Shown here: piece after piece, positions 26,036 through 35,288 of the stretch
Position numbering within the stretch: the first letter of the stretch is position 1
Layout of the letters: each line of letters opens with the position of its first letter
Origin: Rickettsia typhi
Lineage (GTDB): Bacteria; Pseudomonadota; Alphaproteobacteria; Rickettsiales; JABSSG01
Direction of reading: 5' to 3'
Assembly (NCBI GenBank): GCA_945905715.1
Contig: CAMDPW010000012.1
Location: forward strand, 1-39,241
DNA length: 39,241 nt
Translations under genes and position numbers: made by a program
The notes under the pieces: model-generated
What the model was told of the DNA's origin: nothing
Seen by the model: the letters and a program-made list of their open reading frames with translations, nothing else
The model's database searches: none

Positions 26036-26323
26036 TCAATGATAAAAATAAGTATATAGTATACTAATTATAAATTTAATTAATAGATATAAAATTATCA
26101 CTGCTATATCTAAGCCGCCGATTGATGGTATAACTTTTCTAATTTTATCTAGAATAGGTTGAATCATACCATTTAAAAAATACATCACTTTATAAACAAT
26201 ACGTTGGTACTTATTGATAATATCGAAATATATTAAAAGACTAAGAATTACCCATACCGTAAGAACGCTATTATATAAATCTAAGACCTTGATTATAAGA
26301 TCAATAAAAGGATTAAAATTCAT
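26036..26323 (-). CDS. YggT-family small membrane protein
   Basis: 95 residues with two hydrophobic helices (NSVLTVWVILSLLIYFDII and AVIILYLLIKFIISILYTYF) separated by the YggT-type loop MNGMIQPILDKIRKVIPSIG-like segment (LNGMIQPILDKIRKVIPSIG here). YggT proteins are linked to osmotic tolerance and, in some bacteria, division or envelope upkeep; their molecular role is unclear. It lies 9 bases after htpG and 13 before pstC, probably on one transcript. Confidence 0.88.
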   Translation of the reverse strand: MNFNPFIDLIIKVLDLYNSVLTVWVILSLLIYFDIINKYQRIVYKVMYFLNGMIQPILDKIRKVIPSIGGLDIAVIILYLLIKFIISILYTYFYH

Positions 26324-26332
26324 CCTACCATC

Positions 26333-28210
26333 CTAAATTCGTAACATGTTTTCCAAACATTGATTCATTCTATTTGCAAAATCTCTTGGATCATGTACTG
26401 GTTCGCCTTCAATAATACAAGCTTCATCGAACAGCATCTTTACTAACCTCTCAGTTTGTTCATCGGTATGATCTTGGGTAATATCCTGCATTATCCTCTT
26501 TATAATTTTATGTTTTAAATTTAGTTCGAGTATTTTAGTAGAGGCAGTTTTTAATTGTTTTTGTTCAATTAAGAACCTCTCCATCCTAATATCCATTGCA
26601 CCATCTGCTACTGATAAACATACAGCGCTATCAGTTAATTTACCAGACACTTTTACATCCTTGACTAGCCCTTGAAGATTTTGTTTAAAATACTCTAGTA
26701 ACTTTTCAATGCTCTGTTCACTATCTTTTGATAAATCTCCTTCTATACTGTCTGTTGTTATTTCAACTTTATCTAAATCAATATCAGATCTTGTAACTGA
26801 TTTAATAGACTTGCCCTTATACTCATGATTAACATTTATCCAAAAATCATCCACAGTATCTGTAAATAGTAAAACATCGATATCTCTCTGCAAAAACCCC
26901 TCTAGTTGCGGATGACTGAGGACCTTGTTATCGTCTTCTCCACCACTTAAGTAATAAATCGATTCCTGACCAGGTCTCATATTTGCTACATACTCATCTA
27001 AAGAAATGAATTCTCCTGTTTTAGCGCTTTTAAATAGGCATATATCTAGTAACTGTGTAGACGCGTCAAGCGACTCACAAAGCCCCTCTTTAAGAGCGGC
27101 ACCAAAATTACGCCAGAATTCTAAATATGATTTTTTATCATCATTGAGCTTTTTGCTTAATTCTGATATTACTCGTTTCACTATGGATTTACTTATCTTG
27201 TCTATAATGACATTATGCTGTAAAGTCTCTCGACTTATATTTAAAGGTAAGTCTTCTGAGTCTACTATTCCACGTAAAAATCTTAAATATTGAGGTATCA
27301 CATTGACTTCCTCATCATTAATAAAAACACGTTTTATGTATAATTTAACTCTACATTTTCTATCTGGATGAAACAAATCGAAAGTTTTAGTTGATGGTAT
27401 AAATAGTAAATTTGTATACTCTATTGCCCCTTCATTTTTATTATGTAATACCATCCACGGCGTATCTCCAGCATGAGCTATTTTTTTATAAAACTCACTA
27501 TACTGATCTTCGCTAATCTCGGATTTTTGCTTAGTCCATAGAGCGGACGAGCTATTCAATATTGTTATTTTTTCCTTATCTTCTATTAATTCGATTGGCA
27601 CAGATATATGATCTGAATAAGTATGAACGATATGAGTAATCCTGAATTTATCTAAATATACCTCTTCTCCTGAGCGCAACTTTAAAGTAACTTCTGTTCC
27701 AGGCTCCATTTCTTTTTCTGTTTTTTCTATGGTAAATTCTCCTTCACCTTTAGAACTCCACACCCAAACTTCTTCTTCTCCAGCTTTGCGCGAGGTAACT
27801 AACGCTTCATCTGCGACCATAAAAGAAGAGTAAAAACCAACGCCAAACTGGCCTATTAATAATACATCTTTTTTTGTATCTCCTGACAATTTCTCTAGGA
27901 AGTTTTGGGTACCAGATTTAGCAATAGTGCCAAGATTCTCTATTAGCTCTTCTCTGCTCATCCCTATGCCATTATCTTTTATCGTTATAGTACGCGCCTC
28001 TTCATTGGTAGAAATAGTAATTCTTAACTGAGAGCTAGTTGCAAGCTCAGGTTTTTGAGTTGATTCATACCTTAATTTATCACATGCATCAGAAGCATTA
28101 GAAATCAATTCTCTTAAAAAAATATCTTTATTGGTATACAATGAATGAATCATTAAATGTAGTATTTTTCCCACCTCCGCACCAAATTGTCTAGTTTCTT
28201 TTTTAATCAT
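26333..28210 (-). CDS. htpG: Molecular chaperone HtpG (Hsp90)
   Basis: 625 residues, standard length. The N-terminal GHKL ATPase domain shows [55 protein letters not shown] and [16 protein letters not shown]. The middle domain has [31 protein letters not shown]-like sequence and NISRETLQ. The C-terminal dimerisation domain reaches LLFDEA-type sequence ([15 protein letters not shown]). HtpG helps protein folding under stress. The gene follows era after about 100 bases, and that gap holds a possible heat-shock-type promoter. Confidence 0.97.
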   Translation of the reverse strand: MIKKETRQFGAEVGKILHLMIHSLYTNKDIFLRELISNASDACDKLRYESTQKPELATSSQLRITISTNEEARTITIKDNGIGMSREELIENLGTIAKSGTQNFLEKLSGDTKKDVLLIGQFGVGFYSSFMVADEALVTSRKAGEEEVWVWSSKGEGEFTIEKTEKEMEPGTEVTLKLRSGEEVYLDKFRITHIVHTYSDHISVPIELIEDKEKITILNSSSALWTKQKSEISEDQYSEFYKKIAHAGDTPWMVLHNKNEGAIEYTNLLFIPSTKTFDLFHPDRKCRVKLYIKRVFINDEEVNVIPQYLRFLRGIVDSEDLPLNISRETLQHNVIIDKISKSIVKRVISELSKKLNDDKKSYLEFWRNFGAALKEGLCESLDASTQLLDICLFKSAKTGEFISLDEYVANMRPGQESIYYLSGGEDDNKVLSHPQLEGFLQRDIDVLLFTDTVDDFWINVNHEYKGKSIKSVTRSDIDLDKVEITTDSIEGDLSKDSEQSIEKLLEYFKQNLQGLVKDVKVSGKLTDSAVCLSVADGAMDIRMERFLIEQKQLKTASTKILELNLKHKIIKRIMQDITQDHTDEQTERLVKMLFDEACIIEGEPVHDPRDFANRMNQCLENMLRI

Positions 28211-28249
28211 TATTGATCTCCATTTTATTAGTTAACGTATGCTAGTATC

Positions 28250-28278
28250 AATGTATGTATTCTTATATAGCTTTTCAA
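28250..28278 (-). promoter_or_regulatory. Possible sigma32-like promoter for htpG
   Basis: On the minus strand GTTGAAA (the TTGAAA at 28273-28278) is followed after 15 bases by CATACATT (28250-28257), a loose match to the heat-shock pattern CTTGAAA...CCCATnT. The upstream position and target gene suit it; the -10 match is poor. Confidence 0.3.
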
Positions 28279-28310
28279 CATTTCTTGATTAAATCTTTTT
28301 AAGATACTCT

Positions 28311-29198
28311 TTAAAAACTAACTGACTCTTGAATATTTTTATCCCAATCCGTTACCTTCACAAATAAGGTCAAAAAAACTTTCTTACATAACAATGCTTC
28401 TATATCTTTTCTTGCTTGAGTAGCGATCTTCTTAATTAATTGACCACCTTTGCCAATAATAATTTTCTTATGACTCAATTTCATCACTTTAATAGTTATA
28501 TTAATTGAAGTAAGTTTAGCGGTCTCTTCCCAAGATTCTGTTTCAACGGCTATATTATATGGAAGCTCTTGATTAGTATGAAAAAAAATCTTCTCCCTTA
28601 TAGCTTCAGCAGCTAAAAATCGTATTGGAGCATTAGTAATATCATCTTTGTTAAAGAGCCAAGGACTTGGTTTAGCATTCTGGATAAAATACTCTTCTAA
28701 ATCTTTTACACCATCATCCTGCAATGCTGAAATCATAAATATTTTTTGAAAAATATCATGACTTTGACTTAATTTTTGGGTCAGTGGTAACAAAAATTTC
28801 TTTTCTATCAAATCTATCTTATTAAGTACTAAAACAACTTTAAATTCCTGTTCAGTTAATTGACTCAAGAGATACTGATTGTCTGAATTGTCATATCTTG
28901 TACAATCAATCAATAAACAAACTTGATTAGCCTCTTGTACGCTACCCCAGGCAGAATGTAGCATATATTTTTCAAGTTTACTTTTAGCTTTTTGAAAAAT
29001 ACCAGGAGTGTCAGTAAAAACTAATTGTGTATTTTCAATTGCTTTAATACCTTTAAGTACAGTACGCGTGGTCTGTACTTTGGGCGAAACAATTGAGATT
29101 TTAGTACCAATTAATTTATTGAGTAAAGTAGATTTACCGGCATTAGGAGAGCCGATAAAAGTGATCCAATTTGTTCTAGCGTTAGTTTCCTGAGTCAT
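28311..29198 (-). CDS. era: GTPase Era
   Basis: 295 residues. Era binds the 3' end of 16S rRNA and helps 30S maturation. The GTPase domain has G1 GSPNAGKSTL, the switch TTRTVLKG, G3 DTPGIF and G4 LNKIDL, with DGVKDLEEYF near its end. The C-terminal KH domain carries KIIIGKGGQLIKKIATQARK. Its start overlaps the rnc stop by 17 bases, and the set gpmI-lepB-rnc-era is packed with overlaps; lepB-rnc-era is an old and widespread cluster. Confidence 0.96.
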   Translation of the reverse strand: MTQETNARTNWITFIGSPNAGKSTLLNKLIGTKISIVSPKVQTTRTVLKGIKAIENTQLVFTDTPGIFQKAKSKLEKYMLHSAWGSVQEANQVCLLIDCTRYDNSDNQYLLSQLTEQEFKVVLVLNKIDLIEKKFLLPLTQKLSQSHDIFQKIFMISALQDDGVKDLEEYFIQNAKPSPWLFNKDDITNAPIRFLAAEAIREKIFFHTNQELPYNIAVETESWEETAKLTSINITIKVMKLSHKKIIIGKGGQLIKKIATQARKDIEALLCKKVFLTLFVKVTDWDKNIQESVSF

Positions 29199-29877
29199 CT
29201 CTTTTATTATTGATATGTGTAATTAATTGCTCGGCAGCTAGTTTCTCAGCAACTTTCCTTGAAGGCCCTTGAGCTTGAAACTTTGGCACTCCTTCAACCG
29301 TGACTTCTATAGTAAATATAGGTTTATGGGCAGGACCTTCTTGTTCTATTATGAGATAATTTGGTATAGTCTTACCCTGTTTTTGTGCCCACTCTTGCAA
29401 ATACGCCTTAGGATCAGTTGGTGTTACAGCAGTATTAATTATAGCCTCTTCCCAGAAAAATTGAATAAATTTCTTGCAGACCTCTAGCCCACCATCTAAA
29501 TACATAGCGCCAATAATAGATTCCACTACATTTGCTAGAATCCTTATATTAGTTTTGCCTCCAGCTTTTGACTCTCCTTCTGACATAATAATATATTGCT
29601 GAATTCCAAGGTGAATTGCAATTTCGTATAAAACATTACCACAAATCAAAGCTGCTCTTTTTTTTGCTAATGAACCTTCGTCATCGTCGGGATATTTTTG
29701 CAATAATAGCTCTGTAATCACCAATGATAGAACGCTATCACCTAATAGTTCTAATCTTTCGTAGTTAGGTATTTTAGTCTGATAGTAATTTTGGGAAACA
29801 CTAGAATGTGTTAGAGCTTGTGAAAGCAAGCTAGCATTCGTGAATTGGTAATTTAATAAGAGAGTCAATTCTTTCAT
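29182..29877 (-). CDS. rnc: Ribonuclease III
   Basis: 231 residues. RNase III cleaves double-stranded RNA, including rRNA precursors. The catalytic domain (about 1-150) has the signature NYERLELLGDSVLSLVITEL and the second acidic site in ANVVESIIGAMYLDGG. The C-terminal dsRNA-binding domain (about 157-225) has DPKAYLQEWAQKQGK and GPSRKVAEKLAAEQLI. Its ATG overlaps the last base of lepB, and its end overlaps era by 17 bases, so these three are translated from one message. Confidence 0.96.
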   Translation of the reverse strand: MKELTLLLNYQFTNASLLSQALTHSSVSQNYYQTKIPNYERLELLGDSVLSLVITELLLQKYPDDDEGSLAKKRAALICGNVLYEIAIHLGIQQYIIMSEGESKAGGKTNIRILANVVESIIGAMYLDGGLEVCKKFIQFFWEEAIINTAVTPTDPKAYLQEWAQKQGKTIPNYLIIEQEGPAHKPIFTIEVTVEGVPKFQAQGPSRKVAEKLAAEQLITHINNKRDDSGN

Positions 29878-30590
29878 CAGACTAAATTAACTAATCTAAA
29901 CAGACGTCCATATCTTAACTTGGTAAACCATCCTGGTATATCATACCATTCAGCGGCGGTAGAGAAGAAGATTATTTTAGCTTTGCCTAAAATATTTTCA
30001 GCTGGTACAAAACCCATGCCTGCTAATTCTCTACTGTCTCTAGAATTATCTCTATTATCTCCCATAAAGAAATAATGACCATAAGGCACGGTATAAACTT
30101 GAGTATTATCTGAATATGAATGTTTTATATCTAAACTACGATATTTGACACCATTAGGTAATGTTTCAATAAACTGTGGCACTTTAATGCCTTCATTATC
30201 AAATTCCTCAATTTCAGCTTTTGGCACAGCCTTATTATTAATATAAAGCACTCCACTAATCATCTGAATAGTATCACCTGGCAAACCTATCAACCTTTTT
30301 ATATAAGTTATGTAATCATCGCCATTATTCTGCTTAAAAACTATAATATCGCCTCTTTGAGGTTGATTAAATTCTAATACTCTGCCTTCAAAAATAGGTG
30401 GTGCAAATGGAAAGGAAAACTTGCTAATACCATATTCAAATTTTGAAATAAAGACCCTGTCACCAATGAGTAAAGTTGGTATCATAGACCCAGAAGGTAT
30501 AAGATAAGGTTCGTATAATACTGAACGAAAAATTACCGCTAAAACTATAGCTACTAATAGGCTTTTTAAATTACTCATTAGGTATTTCAT
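29877..30590 (-). CDS. lepB: Signal peptidase I
   Basis: 237 residues from the ATG at 30590, 7 bases after the gpmI stop. A TTG at 30605 would add five residues and overlap gpmI by 8 bases; I prefer the ATG. LepB removes signal peptides from exported proteins at the outer face of the inner membrane. One N-terminal membrane anchor (LLVAIVLAVIFRSVLYEPYL) leads into the catalytic Ser motif IPSGSMIPTL; the general-base Lys is in YITYIKRLIGLPGD, and the signature GHYFFMGDNRDNSRDSR follows. It serves the Sec-exported proteins seen elsewhere in the window. Confidence 0.95.
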   Translation of the reverse strand: MKYLMSNLKSLLVAIVLAVIFRSVLYEPYLIPSGSMIPTLLIGDRVFISKFEYGISKFSFPFAPPIFEGRVLEFNQPQRGDIIVFKQNNGDDYITYIKRLIGLPGDTIQMISGVLYINNKAVPKAEIEEFDNEGIKVPQFIETLPNGVKYRSLDIKHSYSDNTQVYTVPYGHYFFMGDNRDNSRDSRELAGMGFVPAENILGKAKIIFFSTAAEWYDIPGWFTKLRYGRLFRLVNLV

Positions 30591-30597
30591 ACTTAAA

Positions 30598-32160
30598 CTA
30601 CGCAATAATTAAATTTTTTCCTGTCATTTCTTGTGGAATTGGCAAATCTAAAAGAGTTAGTATAGTGGGCGCTATATCTGCTAAGCTACCATCAATAACT
30701 TGTAACTTTTTTATAGACGAGCCGACTATAATAAACGGTACAGAGTTAGTTGTATGAGAAGTGTGTACAGTATTATTTATTTCATCAAACATTTGTTCTG
30801 CATTACCGTGGTCAGCAGTAACAATTAAAATACCTCCAACCCTACACAAAACCGTATATATTGCTTTTAAACATTTATCTACTACTTGGACCGCCTTAAC
30901 AGTAGCATGATAATCTCCCGTATGACCAACCATATCCGTATTGGCAAAATTTACAAGTATAAAGTCATACTTATTACTCTCTATGCTATCTAGTAACTTG
31001 TTTGTTAGTTCGAATGCTGACATTTCTGGTTTTAGATCGTATGTTGCAACCTTAGGAGAGCTAATCAATATTCTATCTTCTCCTTTAACTGGAGTTTCTA
31101 TACCAGCATTAAAAAAGAAAGTTAGATGTGCATACTTCTCAGTTTCAGCTATTCTTAGTTGCTTAAGGTTGTACGAAGCTAAAATTTCTGCTAGAGTATT
31201 GTGTATAATTTGCGTAGGAAAGATAGCCGAAGCAAAAGAGCTAATTTTCTTGGAATATTCAGCCATAGTGATAATAGAAGAAAATTTGATAATTTTTTCT
31301 CTTTTGAAATCAGAAAAGGCTGTATCTCCTAAAGCAAGTATAATCTGTCTGGCTCTATCAGCTCGGAAGTTAACCATGAGCAACGCATCATTATCTTCCA
31401 TCCCAAAATAATCGAAAGCTGCTTGCGGTAATATAAATTCATCATTTATCTCTTGCGCATAACTTGCCTGTATGGCTACTAAAGGATCGTTAAAAGTTTT
31501 ATTGCTACCTAGCGTAATAACGTCGTAATATTTTTGAGTACGATCAAATCGTTTATCTCTATCCATAGCAAAATAGCGACCACTTATGGTAGCTATAGAA
31601 ATCAAATCCTTATCTTTGATTTGCGTTGCTATTTGTTGAATAAATTTATTACCACTCTTAGGTGAAGAATCTCTACCGTCAGCTATAAGATGTAAGTAAG
31701 TTTTTATATTGTTTTGTGCTAAAAACTCTGCTAGAAAAATTAAATGCTCAATATGAGCATGAACTCCCCCGTCAGAAGCTAATCCCATTATATGACAAGC
31801 TTTATTACTTTGTTGCAAGTTTGATAGCAATTTATTCAAATCATGATTTTGATTGATGTCGCCAGTACGAATAGCTTTATTAATCTTTGGCAAATCCTGG
31901 CATATGACTCTTCCACTACCAATGGTCATATGACCTACTTCAGAATTGCCCATTTGTCCTGGTGGTAAACCAACATCTTCACCTGAAGTTAAAAGCTGAG
32001 AATGTGGATAATTTGCTAGTAGATAATTATAAAACTTAGGATTAGCATCAATAATAGCGTTGTTTATGTTGCTCAAAGAAGAAGTTTTTTGAGGTGCTAT
32101 GCCCCATCCATCTAAAATACATAGAATAATTGGTTTTTTATTATTCTGAACAAATTGCAT
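30598..32160 (-). CDS. gpmI: Cofactor-independent phosphoglycerate mutase
   Basis: 520 residues, usual for GpmI, the manganese enzyme that interconverts 3- and 2-phosphoglycerate. The start PIILCILDGWGIAP contributes the first metal Asp. The phospho-serine is in PGQMGNSEVGHMTIGSGRV. Also seen are HLIADGRDSSPKSG, FRADRARQI, VNFANTDMVGHTGDY and VTADHGNAEQM. The enzyme implies that at least lower glycolysis/gluconeogenesis runs in this organism, unlike Rickettsia proper. It lies 9 bases after phoU and 7 before lepB. Confidence 0.97.
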   Translation of the reverse strand: MQFVQNNKKPIILCILDGWGIAPQKTSSLSNINNAIIDANPKFYNYLLANYPHSQLLTSGEDVGLPPGQMGNSEVGHMTIGSGRVICQDLPKINKAIRTGDINQNHDLNKLLSNLQQSNKACHIMGLASDGGVHAHIEHLIFLAEFLAQNNIKTYLHLIADGRDSSPKSGNKFIQQIATQIKDKDLISIATISGRYFAMDRDKRFDRTQKYYDVITLGSNKTFNDPLVAIQASYAQEINDEFILPQAAFDYFGMEDNDALLMVNFRADRARQIILALGDTAFSDFKREKIIKFSSIITMAEYSKKISSFASAIFPTQIIHNTLAEILASYNLKQLRIAETEKYAHLTFFFNAGIETPVKGEDRILISSPKVATYDLKPEMSAFELTNKLLDSIESNKYDFILVNFANTDMVGHTGDYHATVKAVQVVDKCLKAIYTVLCRVGGILIVTADHGNAEQMFDEINNTVHTSHTTNSVPFIIVGSSIKKLQVIDGSLADIAPTILTLLDLPIPQEMTGKNLIIA

Positions 32161-32169
32161 CTTATATTT

Positions 32170-32838
32170 CTACGCAGACCGTGTAGCGATGATATCGCCA
32201 GTTACTATGTAATAAAGAATCTTGGACACTTTAACGATATAATCACCAAGCCTTTCCATATTCTTGATAGCAATCACTAATTGCATTATCGATTTAGTCA
32301 TGTTTTTGTTAGTCAGAGCTATTTCTGACAGTCTATTAATTAAGCTTAAATATATTGAATCTATATGTGCATCTTGCTCAATGACCGACAAAGCAGAATT
32401 AACATCAAACGTTTTAACTGATCTTAATATTTTCTCTAACATCGCAATCAATATTTTTGTCATTTTTTTAATATCAGCCAAAACATCGTCATGCAGAATA
32501 TTATTTACAGTTGATATACGCCAAATAATATTTTTGGAAAGATCGCCCATGCGCTCCATTATCACTGCAATTTTAATGGCAGATGTAATTTGTCTGAGGT
32601 CTATAGCAAGGGGTTGTCTAGTTGCGATCAAAATAGTCGCCAACTGTTCGATTTCGAAGTCGTATTTGTTAATTTTAAGATCTAAAGCATCTGCTTCAGG
32701 AGTGTAATTAATACCTGGCGCATGAATAGCTTTTTTTTGAATTAAAAGCATAGCCTTCACTAGATCTCCTATTGCTACAATCGAATCTGTTAAATGATGC
32801 AGTTCTTGGTCATAAGATTGTACTATATGCTGATTCAC
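32170..32838 (-). CDS. phoU: Phosphate regulator PhoU
   Basis: 222 residues forming two copies of the three-helix PhoU repeat (about 1-110 and 115-215). Family signatures are visible: VAIGDLVKAMLLIQKKAIH, DLRQITSAIKIAVIMERMGD in the first copy and MQLVIAIKNMERLGDYIVKV in the second. PhoU links Pst transport state to the PhoR/PhoB signal and restrains uptake. It heads the phoU-gpmI-lepB-rnc-era run and is separated from pstCAB by seven genes on the same strand, instead of following pstB as in E. coli. Confidence 0.93.
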   Translation of the reverse strand: MNQHIVQSYDQELHHLTDSIVAIGDLVKAMLLIQKKAIHAPGINYTPEADALDLKINKYDFEIEQLATILIATRQPLAIDLRQITSAIKIAVIMERMGDLSKNIIWRISTVNNILHDDVLADIKKMTKILIAMLEKILRSVKTFDVNSALSVIEQDAHIDSIYLSLINRLSEIALTNKNMTKSIMQLVIAIKNMERLGDYIVKVSKILYYIVTGDIIATRSA

Positions 32839-33036
32839 TAGAGACCTTTTTGTTATACTGTATATTTATGTAGTTATAAAGACATTCTAGATAATATTAG
32901 CTTAATGGTCAAGAATTTGTATTAAAACCACCTTATAATCCAAATGCTGATTACTATCGTTCAATCTATTTGTTGATTTATTTGCTATTAAAGTTAGAAT
33001 CTTAAGTACTAGATTAAATACAAAGCATGAGTAAAA

Positions 33037-33618
33037 ATGAAGAAAGAGTGTAATCATAACGCAAAGTATATAACCAAACTTATTGACGAAGAAAACAAGC
33101 ACATCGCCCATCTGAATCGTATTGTAATTGAAAGTTTACATGAAAAAGAAGCGTTAGTAAGTAAGATTTTTCATGAATATAAGCAAGAAAAATTAACTTT
33201 TGGCATGAGGTTGGCTGACTTAGTTGCTACTTTTGGTGGTAGTTGGAGATTTATAATAATATTCTCTATAATATTCGTTTCATGGATGTGTATAAACAAA
33301 ATACTTAGCAGTTCAGCTTTTGATCCTTACCCTTATATTTTACTGAACTTAGTACTGTCGTGTCTAGCTTCATTGCAAGCTCCTATTATCTTAATGAGCC
33401 AGAACAGACATGCAGATAAAGAGCGAAAAAGAAGTGAGCACGAATATGTAATTAATTTAAAAGCTGAACTACAAATCAGAGAGCTAAATAGTAAAGTAGA
33501 CTTACTAATTGTTGAACAAATGAAAATATTGCTAGAGGTTCAAAATGCTCAATTAATAAGTTTAAATCATCTAGAAGAAAAGTTAGATAAACTTAATAAA
33601 GTCAGACAAAGATTATAA
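33037..33618 (+). CDS. DUF1003 membrane protein
   Basis: 193 residues. The central part matches the DUF1003 pattern: RLADLVATFGGSWRFIIIFS, a first helix to WMCINKILS, then FDPYPYILLNLVLSCLASLQ, APIILMSQNRHADKERKRSE. Two membrane helices (about 68-85 and 100-118) are followed by a charged C-terminal coiled coil (LKAELQIRELNSKVDLLIVE and on). Function is unknown across the family. The ATG at 33037 overlaps an 8-codon frame starting at 33027. Its stop overlaps the ybiT stop region on the other strand by 6 bases. Confidence 0.88.
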   Translation: MKKECNHNAKYITKLIDEENKHIAHLNRIVIESLHEKEALVSKIFHEYKQEKLTFGMRLADLVATFGGSWRFIIIFSIIFVSWMCINKILSSSAFDPYPYILLNLVLSCLASLQAPIILMSQNRHADKERKRSEHEYVINLKAELQIRELNSKVDLLIVEQMKILLEVQNAQLISLNHLEEKLDKLNKVRQRL

Positions 33619-35241
33619 CTTAGTTTTTATAGTCCATTCTCTATTTAAATAATCATTTCTATGTCTTTCTAGATACTCTGAGTATTTGCCTTTGAAGTCA
33701 GTTAAGCCTTTTGTTGAGAGCGCTATAACCCTAGTCCCAATACCACCAGCAAAATCACGATCATGGGTAACCATAATTAACGTGCCATTATATTTTATTA
33801 AAGCTTTTTTAAGAGCTTCTTTAGCCTCTATATCTAAGTGGTTAGTTGGCTCATCAAGAATCAGAACATTGCCCTCCTCAAGTATAATTTTTGCTAATAA
33901 CAAACGCGCACCTTCACCACCACTTAAACTCATAATGTTCTTATGAGCCTCATCTTGCCGAAATAACATCTGGCCCATTACGCTACGAATTTTACCAACC
34001 AACTCTTTTTCAGTCTGTCTTGACAACCAGTCAAAAGCTGTAATATTTTCATTTAGTAGCTCATGATGATCTTGGGCAAAATATGAAATTTGAGCTTCGT
34101 AACCCCATTCATAAGTGCCATCATCTGCTAGTAATTTGCCTAAAATAATTTTAAGCAAAGTAGATTTACCTATGCCATTAGGACCAATAATAATAACTTT
34201 TTCACCCCTAGTGATAGCAAAACTAGCTTTACTTAACACTTGTTTCTCAGCAAAACTTTTAGCTAGTCCATCTATTTTTACCACAACTTTTCCTGATGGT
34301 CTTTTTGTTTTAAAATCAAAATTTGGACTAACACGAGAGCTCTTTAAGAGATCTGGTATCTCCATTTTGCTAATTTGCTTTTCTCTAGACAATGCTTGCC
34401 TAGAACGACTTGCTGATGCCCTAAACTTATCAACAAACACCATCATTTGCGCAATTCTCTTTTCAACATAGATGCGCTCATTAAGCTTTTGCTCCATTAC
34501 AGCCTTTTTCTCTTCTAAGAAGCAATTATAATTTCCGGTATATCGCCTAATTTCACCATAATCTATATCCAAGACATGAGTAGCGACATTGTTAAGAAAA
34601 GCTACATCATGGGAAATAAATACTAGAGCTCCCTTAAATTTTTGTTTCAGATAATTTTCTAGCCAGTAAATAGAAAGTATGTCTAAGTGATTGGTAGGTT
34701 CATCAAGCATCAATACATCTGGATTATTAAATAAACTTTGCGCAAGTAGTACTCTTAGCTTATATCCGCCAGATAAGGCCGATAAAGGCTGGTAGTGATA
34801 CTCTTCATTTACACCCAAACCAACAAGCAACTCAGCTGCAAAAGATTCTGCATTGTAACCATCTTGATCCTGGATTGTCTCTTCTAATTCACCAAGCCTA
34901 AAGCCTAATTTATCGTTCCATTCATTGCGCTCTAATATAGCTTCTTTTTCTTGCAAAGCGTTCCAAAGCTTCTCTTTTCCTGCTATAACTACGTTGATAA
35001 TATAAACATTTTCATAACGAAACTGATCTTGCTTTAACCAACCAACTTTAGTATTTTTAATTAAACTGACTTCTCCAAAGCTTGCTTCTTCTTCCCCTCC
35101 AACCACTCTCATAAAAGTAGTTTTTCCTGCACCATTAGCGCCAACTAAACCATACCTATTGCCTTTATTGATATTAAGGTTTACTTCAGTAAATAGTAAT
35201 TTGGGGCCATAACTCATGGCCAAATCTGTAATAGTAATCAT
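33613..35241 (-). CDS. ybiT: ABC-F ATPase, YbiT type
   Basis: 542 residues: two ABC ATPase domains in tandem without membrane segments, as in translation-associated ABC-F proteins. Domain 1 has Walker A GANGAGKTTF, signature LSGGYKLRVLLAQ and Walker B VLMLDEPTNHLD. Domain 2 has GPNGIGKSTL, LSGGEGARLLLAKI and VLILDEPTNHLD. The linker carries FVDKFRASASRSRQALSRE, which together with the opening GNRYGLVGANGAGKTTFM matches YbiT more than EttA or Uup. ABC-F proteins act at the ribosomal E site; the specific YbiT role is poorly defined. Confidence 0.9.
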   Translation of the reverse strand: MITITDLAMSYGPKLLFTEVNLNINKGNRYGLVGANGAGKTTFMRVVGGEEEASFGEVSLIKNTKVGWLKQDQFRYENVYIINVVIAGKEKLWNALQEKEAILERNEWNDKLGFRLGELEETIQDQDGYNAESFAAELLVGLGVNEEYHYQPLSALSGGYKLRVLLAQSLFNNPDVLMLDEPTNHLDILSIYWLENYLKQKFKGALVFISHDVAFLNNVATHVLDIDYGEIRRYTGNYNCFLEEKKAVMEQKLNERIYVEKRIAQMMVFVDKFRASASRSRQALSREKQISKMEIPDLLKSSRVSPNFDFKTKRPSGKVVVKIDGLAKSFAEKQVLSKASFAITRGEKVIIIGPNGIGKSTLLKIILGKLLADDGTYEWGYEAQISYFAQDHHELLNENITAFDWLSRQTEKELVGKIRSVMGQMLFRQDEAHKNIMSLSGGEGARLLLAKIILEEGNVLILDEPTNHLDIEAKEALKKALIKYNGTLIMVTHDRDFAGGIGTRVIALSTKGLTDFKGKYSEYLERHRNDYLNREWTIKTKL

Positions 35242-35288
35242 TTTTGTAATATTATTTAAATAAGTTTATTATCAAGTTTACTACTAAC

